DNA of 64,000 nucleotides from Edaphobacter dinghuensis (GTDB taxonomy: Bacteria > Acidobacteriota > Terriglobia > Terriglobales > Acidobacteriaceae). The DNA lies in NCBI RefSeq assembly GCF_014640335.1, contig NZ_BMGT01000001.1, positions 248,001 through 312,000 on the forward strand, read 5' to 3'. Below the pieces are notes generated by a model. The model had not been told where the DNA came from. It made no database searches and was given only the letters and a program-made list of their open reading frames with translations. Each line of letters starts with the position of its first letter. Position 1 is the first letter of the stretch. Positions 53,338 to 63,468 of this stretch are shown piece by piece. The translations under genes and the position numbers were made by a program.

Positions 53338-54261
53338 TCAGGGTTTGGATGCCGGCGGCGGTTGCTGCTTGTTGTCGTCGGGGGCCTTGTTGTCGGTGAT
53401 GTCCTGACCGTTGTAGATGATGCGGCTGGTGGCGCGGAACTGCTTGTAGTCGGTGTATTTGACGACGGTGCGCAGGTGAACGTCTTCGCTTAAAGCACCC
53501 TGTTGTGCATCGAAGTGCAGGGTGCCTTCGGCCTTGGTGTAGGTGGGGAACCAATATTTTCCGTCAACCTGTTGATAGTAGGTGGTGTAGGGCGGGGAGA
53601 GGTCTTCGTGGCCCTTGCGCTTGTCATCGGGGACTGACCTGCCGTTGATGAGGACGATCTGGAAGTCTTGCTGATCGACCCAGACCTTGCCCTGGAAGTA
53701 GCGCTTCCCTTTTTCGAGGACCTTGGGCTTGGCGTCGAAGACGTAAGTGTCGATCTCGTCGATGTGCTGGCGGCCGAGGTAGGTTATGTCGTACTGGGGC
53801 AGGTCTTCGGTGGTGAGAACGAAGGGGAGGCGGTGCTCGATGTCCTGAAAGTCGGAGGGGGACATCATGACGCGCTCGAGGGTGTTTTGGGGGGCGAAGA
53901 CGACGTGCTCATCGCGTTTACCGTTGGAATCAAAGAGGATATCGGTGACCTGGAGGTATTGGCCATCGACTTTGTTGGTGTCGTCATCGATGGTGTCGAC
54001 CTTTACCGTCTGGCGGAAGGTGTAGTTCTGGCGGGCGGTGTTGAAGACGGACTCGCGAGCGGCAAATTTGGTGATGATCTGCTGCGGGGTCATGTCTTTA
54101 GGAGGAGTGGGGTCGAGCGGTCCGAAGCCTGCGGGTTCCTGCGCTATGGCTGCCGGGGGCGTGGTGATGGCGGCTAAGGTGAGGCAGGACACGGCCAGCA
54201 GCGGCAGGAGCGACGCCGCGAAGAGACTGGCCGAGGCGCGAAGGCGGATAAGCTTCGTCAT
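53338..54261 (-). CDS. Exported LolA-like outer-membrane lipoprotein-sorting family protein
   Basis: The 307-residue protein has a signal region (SLFAASLLPLLAVSCLTLAA to AAIAQEP). The mature part resembles proteins annotated as outer-membrane lipoprotein-sorting (LolA-like half-barrel): YTFRQTVKVDTIDDD, VWVDQQDFQIVLINGRSVPD, KYWFPTYTKAEGTLHFDAQ. The end is disordered and rich in Pro/Gln/Lys. The role may be carriage of lipids or lipoproteins in the periplasm, but many acidobacterial members are uncharacterised. Divergent from the next histidine kinase, 89 bases away. Confidence 0.75.
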   Translation of the reverse strand: MTKLIRLRASASLFAASLLPLLAVSCLTLAAITTPPAAIAQEPAGFGPLDPTPPKDMTPQQIITKFAARESVFNTARQNYTFRQTVKVDTIDDDTNKVDGQYLQVTDILFDSNGKRDEHVVFAPQNTLERVMMSPSDFQDIEHRLPFVLTTEDLPQYDITYLGRQHIDEIDTYVFDAKPKVLEKGKRYFQGKVWVDQQDFQIVLINGRSVPDDKRKGHEDLSPPYTTYYQQVDGKYWFPTYTKAEGTLHFDAQQGALSEDVHLRTVVKYTDYKQFRATSRIIYNGQDITDNKAPDDNKQQPPPASKP

Positions 54262-54350
54262 TTTTGCTGGGACTCCAATAAAAAGGGCGGGGCAACGGTA
54301 CCTCCCCCATCCTCTATCTAAAGAATAGACGCTAAAAGTGAGGGTTGGTG

Positions 54351-55721
54351 ATGTTGGGCTGGGTTAGTAATATGTGGGCTCTTCATTGGGGATGCGTTAT
54401 CGGCATCGCGGGCCTGGCGGGAGCGGTGTTGTTGATGGCACATGATCAACGTCTTCATGCCAAGGAACGTCGGCGGGATCGCAGGATCCGTGAGGAGTTC
54501 GAGGCTTACGCCGCTCTTGATGCCGCTTTGCACGGAGAAGACCTGCATGGGCTGGCCAGGCGGGTGTGCCGGCTGGTGTCCAAAAAGAGCGCGTTTCAGC
54601 GAGTCGCCATGCTGACGCAGGATGCCGAAGGACAGATGCAGGTGGTGGGCAGCGTGGGCATCGATGAACTGACCGTTCAGGAGCTTCAAGTGTGCAGCGA
54701 GTGCTGCATGGAAGAAGCGAACGGCGAAGAACCTACGCCCGACACAGTGGGGATGCATCTGGGTGAGAGGAGCTTTGCGGTGGTGCTGGGCAAAGATGCC
54801 ACCGATGCAGGATGTGGACGGGCGATCCTCATTCCGTTGCAGACGTCGATGGGAAAGGTACAGGGCGCGCTGGCAGTCTGTGCGGATGGGCTGATGAGCC
54901 TGCGGCGGCAGACGGTGGAAGAGACGATTTCGCCGCTGGAGGCGCTCGCAGTGAAGCTGGGGCGAGCCATCGAAAACGCCGAGACGGTGGAACAGCTGCA
55001 ACAGGCAGAGAAGCTGGCAGGCTTTGGCATGCTGGCCAATGGGGTTGCGCACGAGTTGAGCGATCCGCTGACGGCGGTGCTGGAGTTTGCAGAACAGATT
55101 GCCGAGACAGCCGAGGACAGCCGCATACGGTCCGATGCGGAGACGATCGTCAACGAGGCGCTGCGGATGCAGCAGACGGTGCAAGGGCTGGTGAAGTTCG
55201 GACACTCCGAGGCCCGTATCGATGAGCCGGTCGAGATCGTAGGGTTGCTGCGGGAGCTGGCGGTTGAGTGCGAGGAGAAGCTGGAGAGCCGAGGCGTTCA
55301 CCTGGTAGTGGATGCCGAGGACAATGTGCCCGCGGTGCGGGGAGATGAGGATGCGTTGCGTCAGGTATTGGAGCATCTGCTGAACAACTCCGCGCAGGCG
55401 ATCGATTCGATTAGCCAGTCAATTAGCGAGGACGCCGAGCGGGAGCGAGAGATACGTGTTTCGGTGAGCCATGATGCGAACTCGATACAAATGATTGTGA
55501 GCGATACCGGGCCGGGCTTTGCGGAGCCGGGGCGCATCTTCGATCCGTTTGGGTCAGGCGCAGGGATGGGACTTGGGATCTGCTACGGGATCGTGCATGC
55601 ACATGGCGGAGAGATCAGCGCATTCAACCTTCACCCGTATGGGGCTGCGGTGATGGTGGAGCTGCCTTTAGGAGAGGTCTCCACGCAGAACTACTCCAGT
55701 GCAGCGCGCGAGGTCGCTTAG
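54351..55721 (+). CDS. Sensor histidine kinase with GAF domain
   Basis: The ATG at 54351 follows GAGGG by six bases. The 456-residue protein has one N-terminal membrane helix (GCVIGIAGLAGAVLLMA), a GAF-like sensor (residues about 45-200), a HisKA domain with His234 in VAHELSDPLTA, and a HATPase with NNSAQAIDS, DTGPGF and GMGLGICYGIV. In this family the GGHG lid is often short. No response regulator lies nearby. The LolA-like protein diverges from it and the S9 peptidase follows 54 bases after. The signal sensed is unknown. Confidence 0.88.
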   Translation: MLGWVSNMWALHWGCVIGIAGLAGAVLLMAHDQRLHAKERRRDRRIREEFEAYAALDAALHGEDLHGLARRVCRLVSKKSAFQRVAMLTQDAEGQMQVVGSVGIDELTVQELQVCSECCMEEANGEEPTPDTVGMHLGERSFAVVLGKDATDAGCGRAILIPLQTSMGKVQGALAVCADGLMSLRRQTVEETISPLEALAVKLGRAIENAETVEQLQQAEKLAGFGMLANGVAHELSDPLTAVLEFAEQIAETAEDSRIRSDAETIVNEALRMQQTVQGLVKFGHSEARIDEPVEIVGLLRELAVECEEKLESRGVHLVVDAEDNVPAVRGDEDALRQVLEHLLNNSAQAIDSISQSISEDAEREREIRVSVSHDANSIQMIVSDTGPGFAEPGRIFDPFGSGAGMGLGICYGIVHAHGGEISAFNLHPYGAAVMVELPLGEVSTQNYSSAAREVA

Positions 55722-55775
55722 AAGGCAACACAATTTTCGGGGCTTGAGAGAGGGCTACGGGAGTAGACTGGCGCG

Positions 55776-58001
55776 ATGAAGATGCTTGCGGGGTTGGTTC
55801 TGGGATCGCTCTTAGGCGGGGTGACTTTAGCGTACGGTGCGGGGATAGCTTCGACCGAAGCCTCAGTGGCAGATGCGGGATCAGTTTTAAACGAACATCC
55901 GATGACGTTTGCCGATTTACAACGAATGAAGCGCCTCGACGATCCGCAGGTTTCGCCGAGCGGCAAGTGGGTGATGTTTGCAGCGACGGATGTCGACCTT
56001 GCAGCGAATACCAAGGTGAGCCATCTTTGGGTGGTACCGCTGAAGGGTGGTCAGGAGAGACAGCTGACCTTTTGGAAGGAGGGCGAGAGCGAAGGCCGTT
56101 TTTCGCCTGACGGTAAGCAGGTGGCGTTTGTGGCGACCGATACCGCGACCGGACACTCTCAAATATTTCTGGCGTCGTGGGACGGGGCCGCGGGAACGCT
56201 GGGAACACCGAAGCTGCTGACCAATATAAGCACCGAGGCTGATGGACCGGTGTGGTCGCCAGACTCGCAGAGAATCTTGTTTGTGTCGCGGGTCTATCCA
56301 GAGTGCAGTGATGAGGAGTCGTGGGTCGAAGAGGATGCCTGCGACAAGCGGAAGGACGATGCGGCGGCAGCGAGTCCGGTGAAGGCGATGATCTTTACGC
56401 ACCTGTTGTACCGGCACTGGGACCACTACATCGGTGACAAGCGCAGCCATGTGCTGGTGGTGAACACAACGGATGGCAATGCGGTGCGCGACCTTACGCC
56501 GCGGCGGGAGATCGGCGACACCGAGGCTCCGGTGTTTTCGTTGGGTGGGCCGGTGGACTATGCGTGGGCTCCCGACTCGAAGGAGATTGCGTATGTAACG
56601 AACCTTGACCCGGTTCCGGCAGCGAGCACGAACAACGACGTGATCACGTTGCGACTGGACGATCCCGGCGCGCGGGCGGTGAAGATTTCGACCTCGCCTG
56701 GAAGCGACGACGCTCCCGCCTATTCGCCGGACGGAAAGTACATTGCATTTCGGTCGCAGGCGCGGGCAGGGTTTGAGAGCGACCGTTTTCGGCTGATGCT
56801 GTTTGACCGGCAAGCGAAGACGATTACGGAGATGCTGCCGAAGTTCGACAACTGGGTGGACGAGTTCACGTGGGCCCCGAACTCGCAGACCATCTACTTT
56901 GCCAGCGAAGAGATGGGCGAGGAGAACATCCTGTCGACGCAGGTGGGGCTGCCGGAGGCGACGGCGGTAGCGAACAAGGCAGAGTATGGCGGGTTGCAGG
57001 TCTCGCCGAACGGAAGAACGCTGGTTGCAATGGTGCAGACAGTGCGGCACCCTGCGGCGGTTGCCTCGATTGCGTTGAATGCGGCGGGCGGTGGTGGCGC
57101 TCCGGTGGTGCGTTTGACTCACCTGAATGATGCGTTGCTGAGATCGCTGGACCTGCCGAGGATGGAGAGCTTCATCTTTCCCGGCGCGGGAAATACATCG
57201 GTGCAGGGATTTATTATTCGGCCGCCGAAGTTTGATCCGGCAAAGAAGTATCCGCTGAAGTTCCTGATGCATGGCGGGCCACAGACGGCGTGGGGCGATG
57301 CGTGGAGCTATCGCTGGAACGCAGAGCTGTTTGCCGCCGACGGATATGTAGTCGTGATGATCAATCGGCGCGGCTCGACCGGGTATGGGCAGAAGTTTGT
57401 CGATGAGGTGAGCGGCGACTGGGGCGGTAAGGCCTATGTCGATCTGATGAAGGGGCTGGACTATGCGGAGAAGCAGTACCCCTTTATCGATAAGACGCGG
57501 GAGTGCGCGCTGGGTGCGAGCTATGGCGGATATATGGCCGACTGGGTGCTGACTCACACCGACCGCTTTAAGTGCATTGTGACGCACGACGGTATGTACA
57601 ACCCGCAGAGCGCGTATGGAACCACCGAGGAGCTTTGGTTCAACGAGTGGGAGTTCAAGCGGCCAGGAACGACTGGGCCGGGGCAGCCGTGGAAGTATGC
57701 TTCGGGGCCGGTGGCGGACGATCCGTTCAGGAAATGGTCGCCGATGCTGTCGATCGAGAATGCGAAGACGCCTACGCTGATCATTCACTCGCAGAAGGAT
57801 TATCGGCTGGATGTGTCGGAGGGGTTCCAGTTGTTTACAGCTTTGCAGCAATTGCATGTGCCGAGCAAGATGCTCTACTTCCCGGATGAGGGACACTGGG
57901 TGTTGAAGCCGCAGAACTCCGAGCTTTGGTACAAGACCGTGAATGACTGGTGCGATCGGTGGACGCATAGCGGAGCCTATGCGTCTGACCTAAGCAGATA
58001 A
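55776..58001 (+). CDS. S9 family prolyl oligopeptidase-type peptidase, exported
   Basis: The 741-residue protein has a signal peptide (MKMLAGLVLGSLLGGVTLAY). A beta-propeller region follows (LWVVPLKGGQERQLTF, AYSPDGKYIAFRS), then an alpha/beta-hydrolase domain. The triad is Ser582 in GASYGGYM, Asp675 in SQKDYRLD and His707 in EGHWV. The oxyanion region is GGPQTAWGD. It probably removes dipeptides or cuts after Pro or acidic residues in the periplasm. It follows the histidine kinase gene, but no operon link is shown. Confidence 0.92.
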   Translation: MKMLAGLVLGSLLGGVTLAYGAGIASTEASVADAGSVLNEHPMTFADLQRMKRLDDPQVSPSGKWVMFAATDVDLAANTKVSHLWVVPLKGGQERQLTFWKEGESEGRFSPDGKQVAFVATDTATGHSQIFLASWDGAAGTLGTPKLLTNISTEADGPVWSPDSQRILFVSRVYPECSDEESWVEEDACDKRKDDAAAASPVKAMIFTHLLYRHWDHYIGDKRSHVLVVNTTDGNAVRDLTPRREIGDTEAPVFSLGGPVDYAWAPDSKEIAYVTNLDPVPAASTNNDVITLRLDDPGARAVKISTSPGSDDAPAYSPDGKYIAFRSQARAGFESDRFRLMLFDRQAKTITEMLPKFDNWVDEFTWAPNSQTIYFASEEMGEENILSTQVGLPEATAVANKAEYGGLQVSPNGRTLVAMVQTVRHPAAVASIALNAAGGGGAPVVRLTHLNDALLRSLDLPRMESFIFPGAGNTSVQGFIIRPPKFDPAKKYPLKFLMHGGPQTAWGDAWSYRWNAELFAADGYVVVMINRRGSTGYGQKFVDEVSGDWGGKAYVDLMKGLDYAEKQYPFIDKTRECALGASYGGYMADWVLTHTDRFKCIVTHDGMYNPQSAYGTTEELWFNEWEFKRPGTTGPGQPWKYASGPVADDPFRKWSPMLSIENAKTPTLIIHSQKDYRLDVSEGFQLFTALQQLHVPSKMLYFPDEGHWVLKPQNSELWYKTVNDWCDRWTHSGAYASDLSR

Positions 58002-58038
58002 CTAGCGCAAGGTTTGCATGCAAAGACTATAGAACAAA

Positions 58039-58635
58039 CTACTGGAGCAGGCGGCGACGCACTGCTCCCATCGCGGCAAGTACACCGGTGCCGAAAAGCA
58101 GGAGACTGCTGGGTTCTGGAACAGCGGAGGTCTGGTCGACTGCCTCAAACCAGTTCTCCGAGTAGATATCGTCCCACACGATGTCTCCTGAACCGTCCAT
58201 AAAGATCGATCCTCCGCCGCTTCCACTGAGAAGATCGGGTACAGGAGCAGCACCGATATAGACAGCCGCAAAAAATTGGTCAGGGGTGAGCTTTCCGGTA
58301 AATGCTTCATGATCGCCATTACAGACTCCGTTCAAAACGACGCTACCGGAGGGAACGGCTGGGGTGCATGGAGTTCCGCTGTCGGCGACGATGGTCGGCG
58401 TCGAAGAAGAGTAACCTGTGCTTATGCCATCAACAAAGGTCTGGTAGCGATCGTGCTCAAGATTATTGATCACGACGTTGCCGGAGTCATCCATCCCGTA
58501 GAAAAGGTAACCTTGATCGCTGCTCAGATTGAATATCTGATAGGTGTCAGCAGATGCAGGCTTTACCGCTGCGAACAGGATAACGATAGCAGTGGCAATG
58601 CCTATTCCCTTTGAGCAAAGGTTCACAATTCTCAT
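58039..58635 (-). CDS. PEP-CTERM sorting domain protein
   Basis: The ATG at 58635, nine bases after GAGG, gives a 198-residue protein with signal peptide MRIVNLCSKGIGIATAIVIL. The mature part is beta-rich (IFNLSSDQGYLFYGMDDSGN). It ends in a PEP-CTERM signal: VPEPSSLLLFGTGVLAAMGA and a basic tail RRRLLQ. Exosortase would cut this and attach the protein to the cell surface. No exosortase gene is in the window. The stop is 38 bases from that of the convergent S9 gene. Confidence 0.85.
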   Translation of the reverse strand: MRIVNLCSKGIGIATAIVILFAAVKPASADTYQIFNLSSDQGYLFYGMDDSGNVVINNLEHDRYQTFVDGISTGYSSSTPTIVADSGTPCTPAVPSGSVVLNGVCNGDHEAFTGKLTPDQFFAAVYIGAAPVPDLLSGSGGGSIFMDGSGDIVWDDIYSENWFEAVDQTSAVPEPSSLLLFGTGVLAAMGAVRRRLLQ

Positions 58636-58650
58636 GGACATGTTCCTCAA

Positions 58651-58841
58651 ACAAAGTTATTGACGGAACGAAACGTTTGCATTTGAAGCTCCAAACTTTT
58701 GTGTGCAAATACTTACCTATAAGGTCTCGTTGTCTTTATCACTTTGCAAAATTTTGCAGCATATAGGAGTCAAGTTATCTTTCTTTATGCTTTCTGCGAC
58801 GGTGGAAATTGAGACAGTGAGTCAACAGGACGAAATACGCG
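58651..58841 (-). promoter_or_regulatory. Candidate operator and sigma-54-like site for the PEP-CTERM gene
   Basis: TGCAAAATTTTGCA (58745-58758) is a perfect 14-base palindrome. Related TTTGCA/TGCAAA half-sites occur near 58676 and 58702. On the minus strand TGGAGCTTCAAATGCA has GG and GC ten bases apart, as in sigma-54 promoters, but lacks the CA of the -24 box. It sits about 40 bases upstream of the PEP-CTERM start. Confidence 0.3.
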
Positions 58842-59435
58842 ATGACTTTTAATAGAACGAAAAAAAAGCGCGAGCCTGTGGGAGAAGCTGGCCTGTTTGA
58901 GTATGCCGTGGGCGTGCTTGCACGCAGGATGCGGACGGTGCGCGATCTGCGCCGGTTAATGAAGAACCGCGCCGAAGAAGGTGAGGCCGGGGAGCGGGCG
59001 ATGGATGCTGTGATCGTTCGGCTAACGGAGCTGAAGTATCTCAGCGATACGCGGTTTGCCGCCGACTACACGCGGCTGCGCAAGGAGAATGAGAAGCATG
59101 GGCGGCGGCGGGTGCAGCAGGACCTGATGCAGAAGGGCGTCCACAAAGATCTGGTGGCTTCTACGCTGGCGCAGGCGTATGACGATGTGGATGAGGTGGC
59201 TCTGGCTCGAGCGTATGTTGCACGGAAGCGAATCAAGCAGCCGAGCGGTCCCGACGCGCAGAAGCAGACGACGCGGATCATGGGGAGGCTGATGCGGGCG
59301 GGTTTCTCTTCTTCGGCCATCTTCAAGGTGCTGCGGGAGTGGCATCTGCCTGAGGAAGCGCTGGAAGGCATCGAAGAGGGTGGGCGGGATTCGGACTCGT
59401 ATGCGGAACGGGATGAGGATCTGCCGGAGTTCTAG
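58842..59435 (+). CDS. recX: RecX family regulator of RecA
   Basis: The 197-residue protein has the three-helix repeats of RecX: residues 20-45 (EYAVGVLARRMRTVRDLRRL), DAVIVRLTELKYLSDTRFAA, then a KHGRRRVQQDLMQKGVHKDL block. RecX blocks or shapes RecA filaments after DNA damage. No recA lies here. It is basic and cytoplasmic, and slightly longer than E. coli RecX (166 residues) with an acidic tail. The ATG has an AGGACG site about 11 bases upstream. Confidence 0.9.
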   Translation: MTFNRTKKKREPVGEAGLFEYAVGVLARRMRTVRDLRRLMKNRAEEGEAGERAMDAVIVRLTELKYLSDTRFAADYTRLRKENEKHGRRRVQQDLMQKGVHKDLVASTLAQAYDDVDEVALARAYVARKRIKQPSGPDAQKQTTRIMGRLMRAGFSSSAIFKVLREWHLPEEALEGIEEGGRDSDSYAERDEDLPEF

Positions 59436-59466
59436 TGAGTCAACTCTTATCGCTGCGAACTCGCAG

Positions 59467-59658
59467 CTAGATAGCGCGGAGAGCCTTTGCCGGAAGAAAG
59501 AAGATGGCGGCGATGAGTGCGAAGGCGCCTTCGACAACGATGCCCACTAAGCGGAACGGCAGCAGGCACAGCCAGATAAATGGATAGAGGATGAGGGCAA
59601 GAAGCGCGAGCGGCCAGCAGACAACAAGGAGGAGGCAAAAGAGAAGGAGTTTGAGCAT
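59467..59658 (-). CDS. Small hydrophobic membrane protein
   Basis: The 63-residue protein is almost entirely hydrophobic with two membrane segments (LLFCLLLVVCWPLALLALIL, FALIAAIFFLPA) and few charged residues. The ATG has GGAG-type bases upstream in the sense of the gene. It stands between the recX and DUF429-like genes in opposite orientation. Small proteins of this kind are common and unassigned; the call is weak. Confidence 0.5.
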   Translation of the reverse strand: MLKLLLFCLLLVVCWPLALLALILYPFIWLCLLPFRLVGIVVEGAFALIAAIFFLPAKALRAI

Positions 59659-59705
59659 GACGTCTCCGGTTGCGCACGATGGCGCATAGAAGGTTACGCT
59701 GAAAG

Positions 59706-60686
59706 GTGGGCAAAGGTTCCGGACAGATGGAGAAACGGGCAGAGTCGCTAGAACGCGTGGTCGCGGTGGACTGGTCGGGGCGGGTGGATGCCGCGGGGCA
59801 GCGGCGGCATATCTGGGCCGGGGTGTGGACGCGCGGTGTGGTGACGCTGGAGGCCGGGCGCACGCGTGAGGAGTTGATGGAGTGGCTGGTGGAGATGGCG
59901 CGGGAGACTCCGCGGATGGTAGTGGGGATCGATTGCTGCTTCAGCTTTCCGGCGTGGTTTCTCAAGGAGCATGGGTGCGCCACGGTCTTCGACTTCTGGC
60001 AGCATGTTGCGGCAGGGCATGGCGAGCGTTGGCTGGCGCGGGAGTGCGAGGATGTGAAGCGCGATGAGCGGTTCTGGGGCAAGCCGCATAAACGGCCAGC
60101 ACAGTTTTGCGGCGCGGGGCTGCACCGGTCGATGCGGTGGACGGATATGGATAACAAGTTTGCTCCGGAGCTGCTGACCCGAGATCCGGAGCGTGCGGCA
60201 AAGGTGAAGGGGATTACGCCGAAATCGCCGTTTCAGATTGGGGGCTCGGGCAGCGTGGGGACGGGATCGTTACGGGCGATGCCGTTTTTGCTGAAGCTGC
60301 GGGAGGCGGGGTTTCGGGTGTGGCCGTATGAAGATGCTGCACTGGGCACGAAGAAGCCGCAACCGCTGCTGGTGGAGATGTATACGCGACTGCTGACGGG
60401 CGCGGTGGCGAAGAGTAATCCTGCGGCGCGGAAGGCTTATCTGGCGGCGAAGAAAAAGACGGATGAGGCTTATGTCGGGTTGTCGCGTGGGGTGATGGCG
60501 AAGGCATTGGGTAGCGAGGATGCTTTTGATGCTCTGGTGTGTGCGATGGAGATGGTGCGCTGGCAGGGTGAGTTTGCTGGGCTGAAGGCTACGAAGGATG
60601 CAGCGTTGCGGCTGGAGGGGATTACCTGGCGGCCTGGGGTGCAGGAGGGGTTGAGGCTGGGCACGCTTGAGGGCGAATCAGGCTGA
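59706..60686 (+). CDS. DUF429-like (RNase H-fold) protein
   Basis: The start is either GTG 59706 or ATG 59727; TACGCT five bases before the GTG hints at a leaderless start. The 326-residue protein opens RVVAVDWSGR and has MVVGIDCCFSFPAWFL, with acidic residues that recall the metal site of RNase H-like DUF429 proteins. The C-terminus has DAFDALVCAMEMVRW. No motif for a precise reaction is present. It is 15 bases upstream of alaS, so the two may be co-transcribed. Confidence 0.65.
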   Translation: MGKGSGQMEKRAESLERVVAVDWSGRVDAAGQRRHIWAGVWTRGVVTLEAGRTREELMEWLVEMARETPRMVVGIDCCFSFPAWFLKEHGCATVFDFWQHVAAGHGERWLARECEDVKRDERFWGKPHKRPAQFCGAGLHRSMRWTDMDNKFAPELLTRDPERAAKVKGITPKSPFQIGGSGSVGTGSLRAMPFLLKLREAGFRVWPYEDAALGTKKPQPLLVEMYTRLLTGAVAKSNPAARKAYLAAKKKTDEAYVGLSRGVMAKALGSEDAFDALVCAMEMVRWQGEFAGLKATKDAALRLEGITWRPGVQEGLRLGTLEGESG

Positions 60687-60701
60687 TAAACTTTTAGCCA
60701 T

Positions 60702-63380
60702 ATGGAATATCGTTCGGGAAGCCAGATTCGGGAAGATTTTTTGCGGTTTTTTGAGACTAAGGGGCACCGCCGCGTGCACTCTTCTTCGCTGGTGCCGGCG
60801 AACGATCCTACGCTGCTGTTTACCAATGCGGGGATGAACCAGTTCAAGGACGTCTTTCTGGGTGCCGAGAAGCGCGAATACTCGCGGGCGGCAAGCTCGC
60901 AGAAGTGCGTGCGCGCGGGCGGCAAGCATAACGATCTGGAGAACGTCGGCTTCACGCGGCGGCACCATACCTTCTTCGAGATGCTGGGCAACTTCAGCTT
61001 TGGAGACTACTTCAAGAAGGACGCCATTGCCTATGCGTGGGAGCTGCTCACCTCGCCGGAGTGGTTCGGCATCGATAAGGCGAAGCTGTATGTGACGATC
61101 TTTGAGGGCGACGCCGCCGTGCCGCGAGATGCGGAGGCGTATCAGTTCTGGCTCGATGTGGGCGTTCCTGCGGAGCGCATCTTCGAGATGGGCGCGGCAG
61201 ATAACTTCTGGGCGATGGGCGATACCGGGCCGTGCGGGCCGTGCTCGGAGATTTATTACGACCTTGGTATTGCGGCTTCGGAGACGGGTGAGGACCTGCC
61301 ATTCCCCAAGGACGAGCAGCGTTATGTCGAGATCTGGAACCTGGTGTTCATGCAGTTCGACCGCTCGGTTACAGCCAATGGGCCGGTGCTGGCTCCGTTG
61401 CCCAAGCCTTCGATTGATACGGGCATGGGGCTGGAACGGGTTTCAGCGGTATTGCAGGGTGTGCTGTCGAACTTCGAGACGGACTTGTTTACTCCGCTGA
61501 TTAAGCGGGCGGAGCAGCTGACCGGACATAAGGTTGAGGCGGACCACGAGGTGGATGATCGCTCGCGTGCTTCGTTGCGGATTATCGCCGACCATGCGCG
61601 GGCAGCTACATTTTTGATCTCGGATGGTGTATTGCCAGCGAATGAGGGCAGAGGCTATGTGCTGCGAAAGATTCTGCGGCGCGGGATTCGGCATGGACGG
61701 CTGCTGGGGCAGGAGAAGCCGTTTATGCACGAGATGGTGTTTGCCGTTCGCGATGAGATGGGCGTGGCTTATCCGGAGTTGAAGGAGTCGGCGGAGCGGG
61801 TGGCGAAGGTGGTGCTGGCCGAGGAGCAGCAGTTTGCGCGGACGCTGGAGCTTGGTCTGCGGCAGATGAATGAAGAGACGCTGCGGTCAGGTGCTCTGGC
61901 GTTTCGGCTGTATGAGACGTTCGGCATGCCGCTTGACTTCATGGTCGATGCAGCGCGGGATGCTGGCATTGCATTTGATATGGCCGGTTTCGATGCGGCG
62001 AAGGAAGAGGAGCAGCAGCGGGCTCGGGCTTCGTGGAAGGGCGGATCGCAGAAGTCGGCGGCGCCGGTCTATCGGGAGTTGGCGAAGACAGAGTTTGAGG
62101 GCTACTCGGCGCTGCGGGTGGATGGCGCACGGGTGCTTGCGCTGGTGAAGGATGGCGTCGGCGTGCCGGAGCTGAAGGCCGGGGAGCAGGGAGAGGTCGT
62201 GCTCGATGCGACCAGCTTCTATGCGGACTCGGGCGGACAGGTGGGCGATATTGGCTGGCTGTATTCGGGCGACCACAATACGGTCGTTGCCGATGTCAGC
62301 GGAGCGACCAAGCCGGTGCAGGGAGTGTTCGCGCATAAGGTAGTGGCGCGGCAGACTCTGGCTGTGGGCGATGTGGTGGATACGGTGGTCGATGTGGAGA
62401 ATCGCCGGGCCACAGAGCGCAACCACACCGGGACGCATCTTTTGCACGCCGCGTTGCGCGAAGTTTTGGGCAAGCATGTGAAGCAGGCTGGTTCGCTGGT
62501 GAACGCTTCGCGGCTGCGGTTCGACTTTTCGCACTTCACCGGCGTTGCTGAGGAAGAGTTGCAGCAGATTGAGGACATTGTGAACCGGCAGGTGCTGGGG
62601 AACGCTGCTGTACAGACGCTGGTTGATGTGCCCATCGATGTTGCGGTGAATGAGCTGGGTGCGATGGCGCTGTTTGGCGAGAAGTATGGCGACCGCGTGC
62701 GCGTTGTCAAGATCGGCGACTTCTCGACCGAGCTCTGCGGCGGAACTCATACAGGAGCGACGGGAGAGATTGGCCTGATCAAGCTGGTTGGCGAGGGTTC
62801 GGTTTCATCGGGCGTGCGCCGTGTCGAAGCGGTGAGCGGAACTGGAGCTTTGAGCGAGTTCCGGCGCGGGTTCGACGTCGCACGCGTCGTAGGGCAGATG
62901 ATTGGGGTTACGGATACGGCTCCGGCTGATGCGCTGCGGCACAGGATCTCCGCACAGGAAGAGGAGATGAAGAAGCTGCGGCGCGAACTGGACCAGGTTC
63001 GCATGAAGTCGGCTTCGGCCTCTGTCTCGGATGCAGCTTCCGCTGCGGTCGAAGTAAAGGGCGTCAAGGTGTTGGCGCAGCGGGTAGATGCACTGGATAA
63101 AGGTCAGATGAGGACGCTGGTCGATAGTCTGCGCACGAAACTCGGTAGCGGCGTTGTGGTTCTCGGCGCCGGTGTGGACGGCAAGGTCTCGTTGATCGTC
63201 GGCGTCACCAAGGATCTGACCGCGAAGGTGCAGGCAGGAAAGATCGTCGGTGCGCTGGCAGGGATGGTGGGAGGCAAAGGCGGAGGGCGCCCTGATCTGG
63301 CAGAGGCTGGTGGAAGCGATGTCGCTGCGCTGGATGGCGCACTTGCAAAGGCGGCTTCGGTTGTTGAGGGCTTGTTGTAA
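60702..63380 (+). CDS. alaS: Alanyl-tRNA synthetase
   Basis: The 892-residue protein is full length. The catalytic core has [33 protein letters not shown] and [16 protein letters not shown]. The editing domain has [17 protein letters not shown] and the zinc-type [12 protein letters not shown]-terminal oligomerisation and DHHA1 region ends [13 protein letters not shown]. It charges tRNA-Ala and corrects Ser and Gly misacylation. The gene is preceded by a possible TAAACT box nine bases before the ATG with no clear ribosome site. A terminator follows. Confidence 0.98.
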   Translation: MEYRSGSQIREDFLRFFETKGHRRVHSSSLVPANDPTLLFTNAGMNQFKDVFLGAEKREYSRAASSQKCVRAGGKHNDLENVGFTRRHHTFFEMLGNFSFGDYFKKDAIAYAWELLTSPEWFGIDKAKLYVTIFEGDAAVPRDAEAYQFWLDVGVPAERIFEMGAADNFWAMGDTGPCGPCSEIYYDLGIAASETGEDLPFPKDEQRYVEIWNLVFMQFDRSVTANGPVLAPLPKPSIDTGMGLERVSAVLQGVLSNFETDLFTPLIKRAEQLTGHKVEADHEVDDRSRASLRIIADHARAATFLISDGVLPANEGRGYVLRKILRRGIRHGRLLGQEKPFMHEMVFAVRDEMGVAYPELKESAERVAKVVLAEEQQFARTLELGLRQMNEETLRSGALAFRLYETFGMPLDFMVDAARDAGIAFDMAGFDAAKEEEQQRARASWKGGSQKSAAPVYRELAKTEFEGYSALRVDGARVLALVKDGVGVPELKAGEQGEVVLDATSFYADSGGQVGDIGWLYSGDHNTVVADVSGATKPVQGVFAHKVVARQTLAVGDVVDTVVDVENRRATERNHTGTHLLHAALREVLGKHVKQAGSLVNASRLRFDFSHFTGVAEEELQQIEDIVNRQVLGNAAVQTLVDVPIDVAVNELGAMALFGEKYGDRVRVVKIGDFSTELCGGTHTGATGEIGLIKLVGEGSVSSGVRRVEAVSGTGALSEFRRGFDVARVVGQMIGVTDTAPADALRHRISAQEEEMKKLRRELDQVRMKSASASVSDAASAAVEVKGVKVLAQRVDALDKGQMRTLVDSLRTKLGSGVVVLGAGVDGKVSLIVGVTKDLTAKVQAGKIVGALAGMVGGKGGGRPDLAEAGGSDVAALDGALAKAASVVEGLL

Positions 63381-63400
63381 ACCACTGCGGTCAACAGGAA

Positions 63401-63442
63401 AAAGAAGAACGGCAATAGCCTTCGCTGTTGCCGTTCTTCTTT
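63401..63442 (+). terminator. Terminator after alaS
   Basis: AAGAAGAACGGCAATAGC pairs with GCTGTTGCCGTTCTTCTT (one mismatch) around CTTC, flanked by A and T runs. It can also stop the convergent membrane-protein gene. Confidence 0.85.
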
Positions 63443-63468
63443 GTGTATCCAGTCCGGATTGAATCGAG

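Noticed and set aside
55917-57968. 683-residue open frame opposite the S9 peptidase gene
   Set aside because: Antisense shadow: Arg/His/Leu-biased composition and no domain features, while the + strand frame has a full Ser-Asp-His triad.
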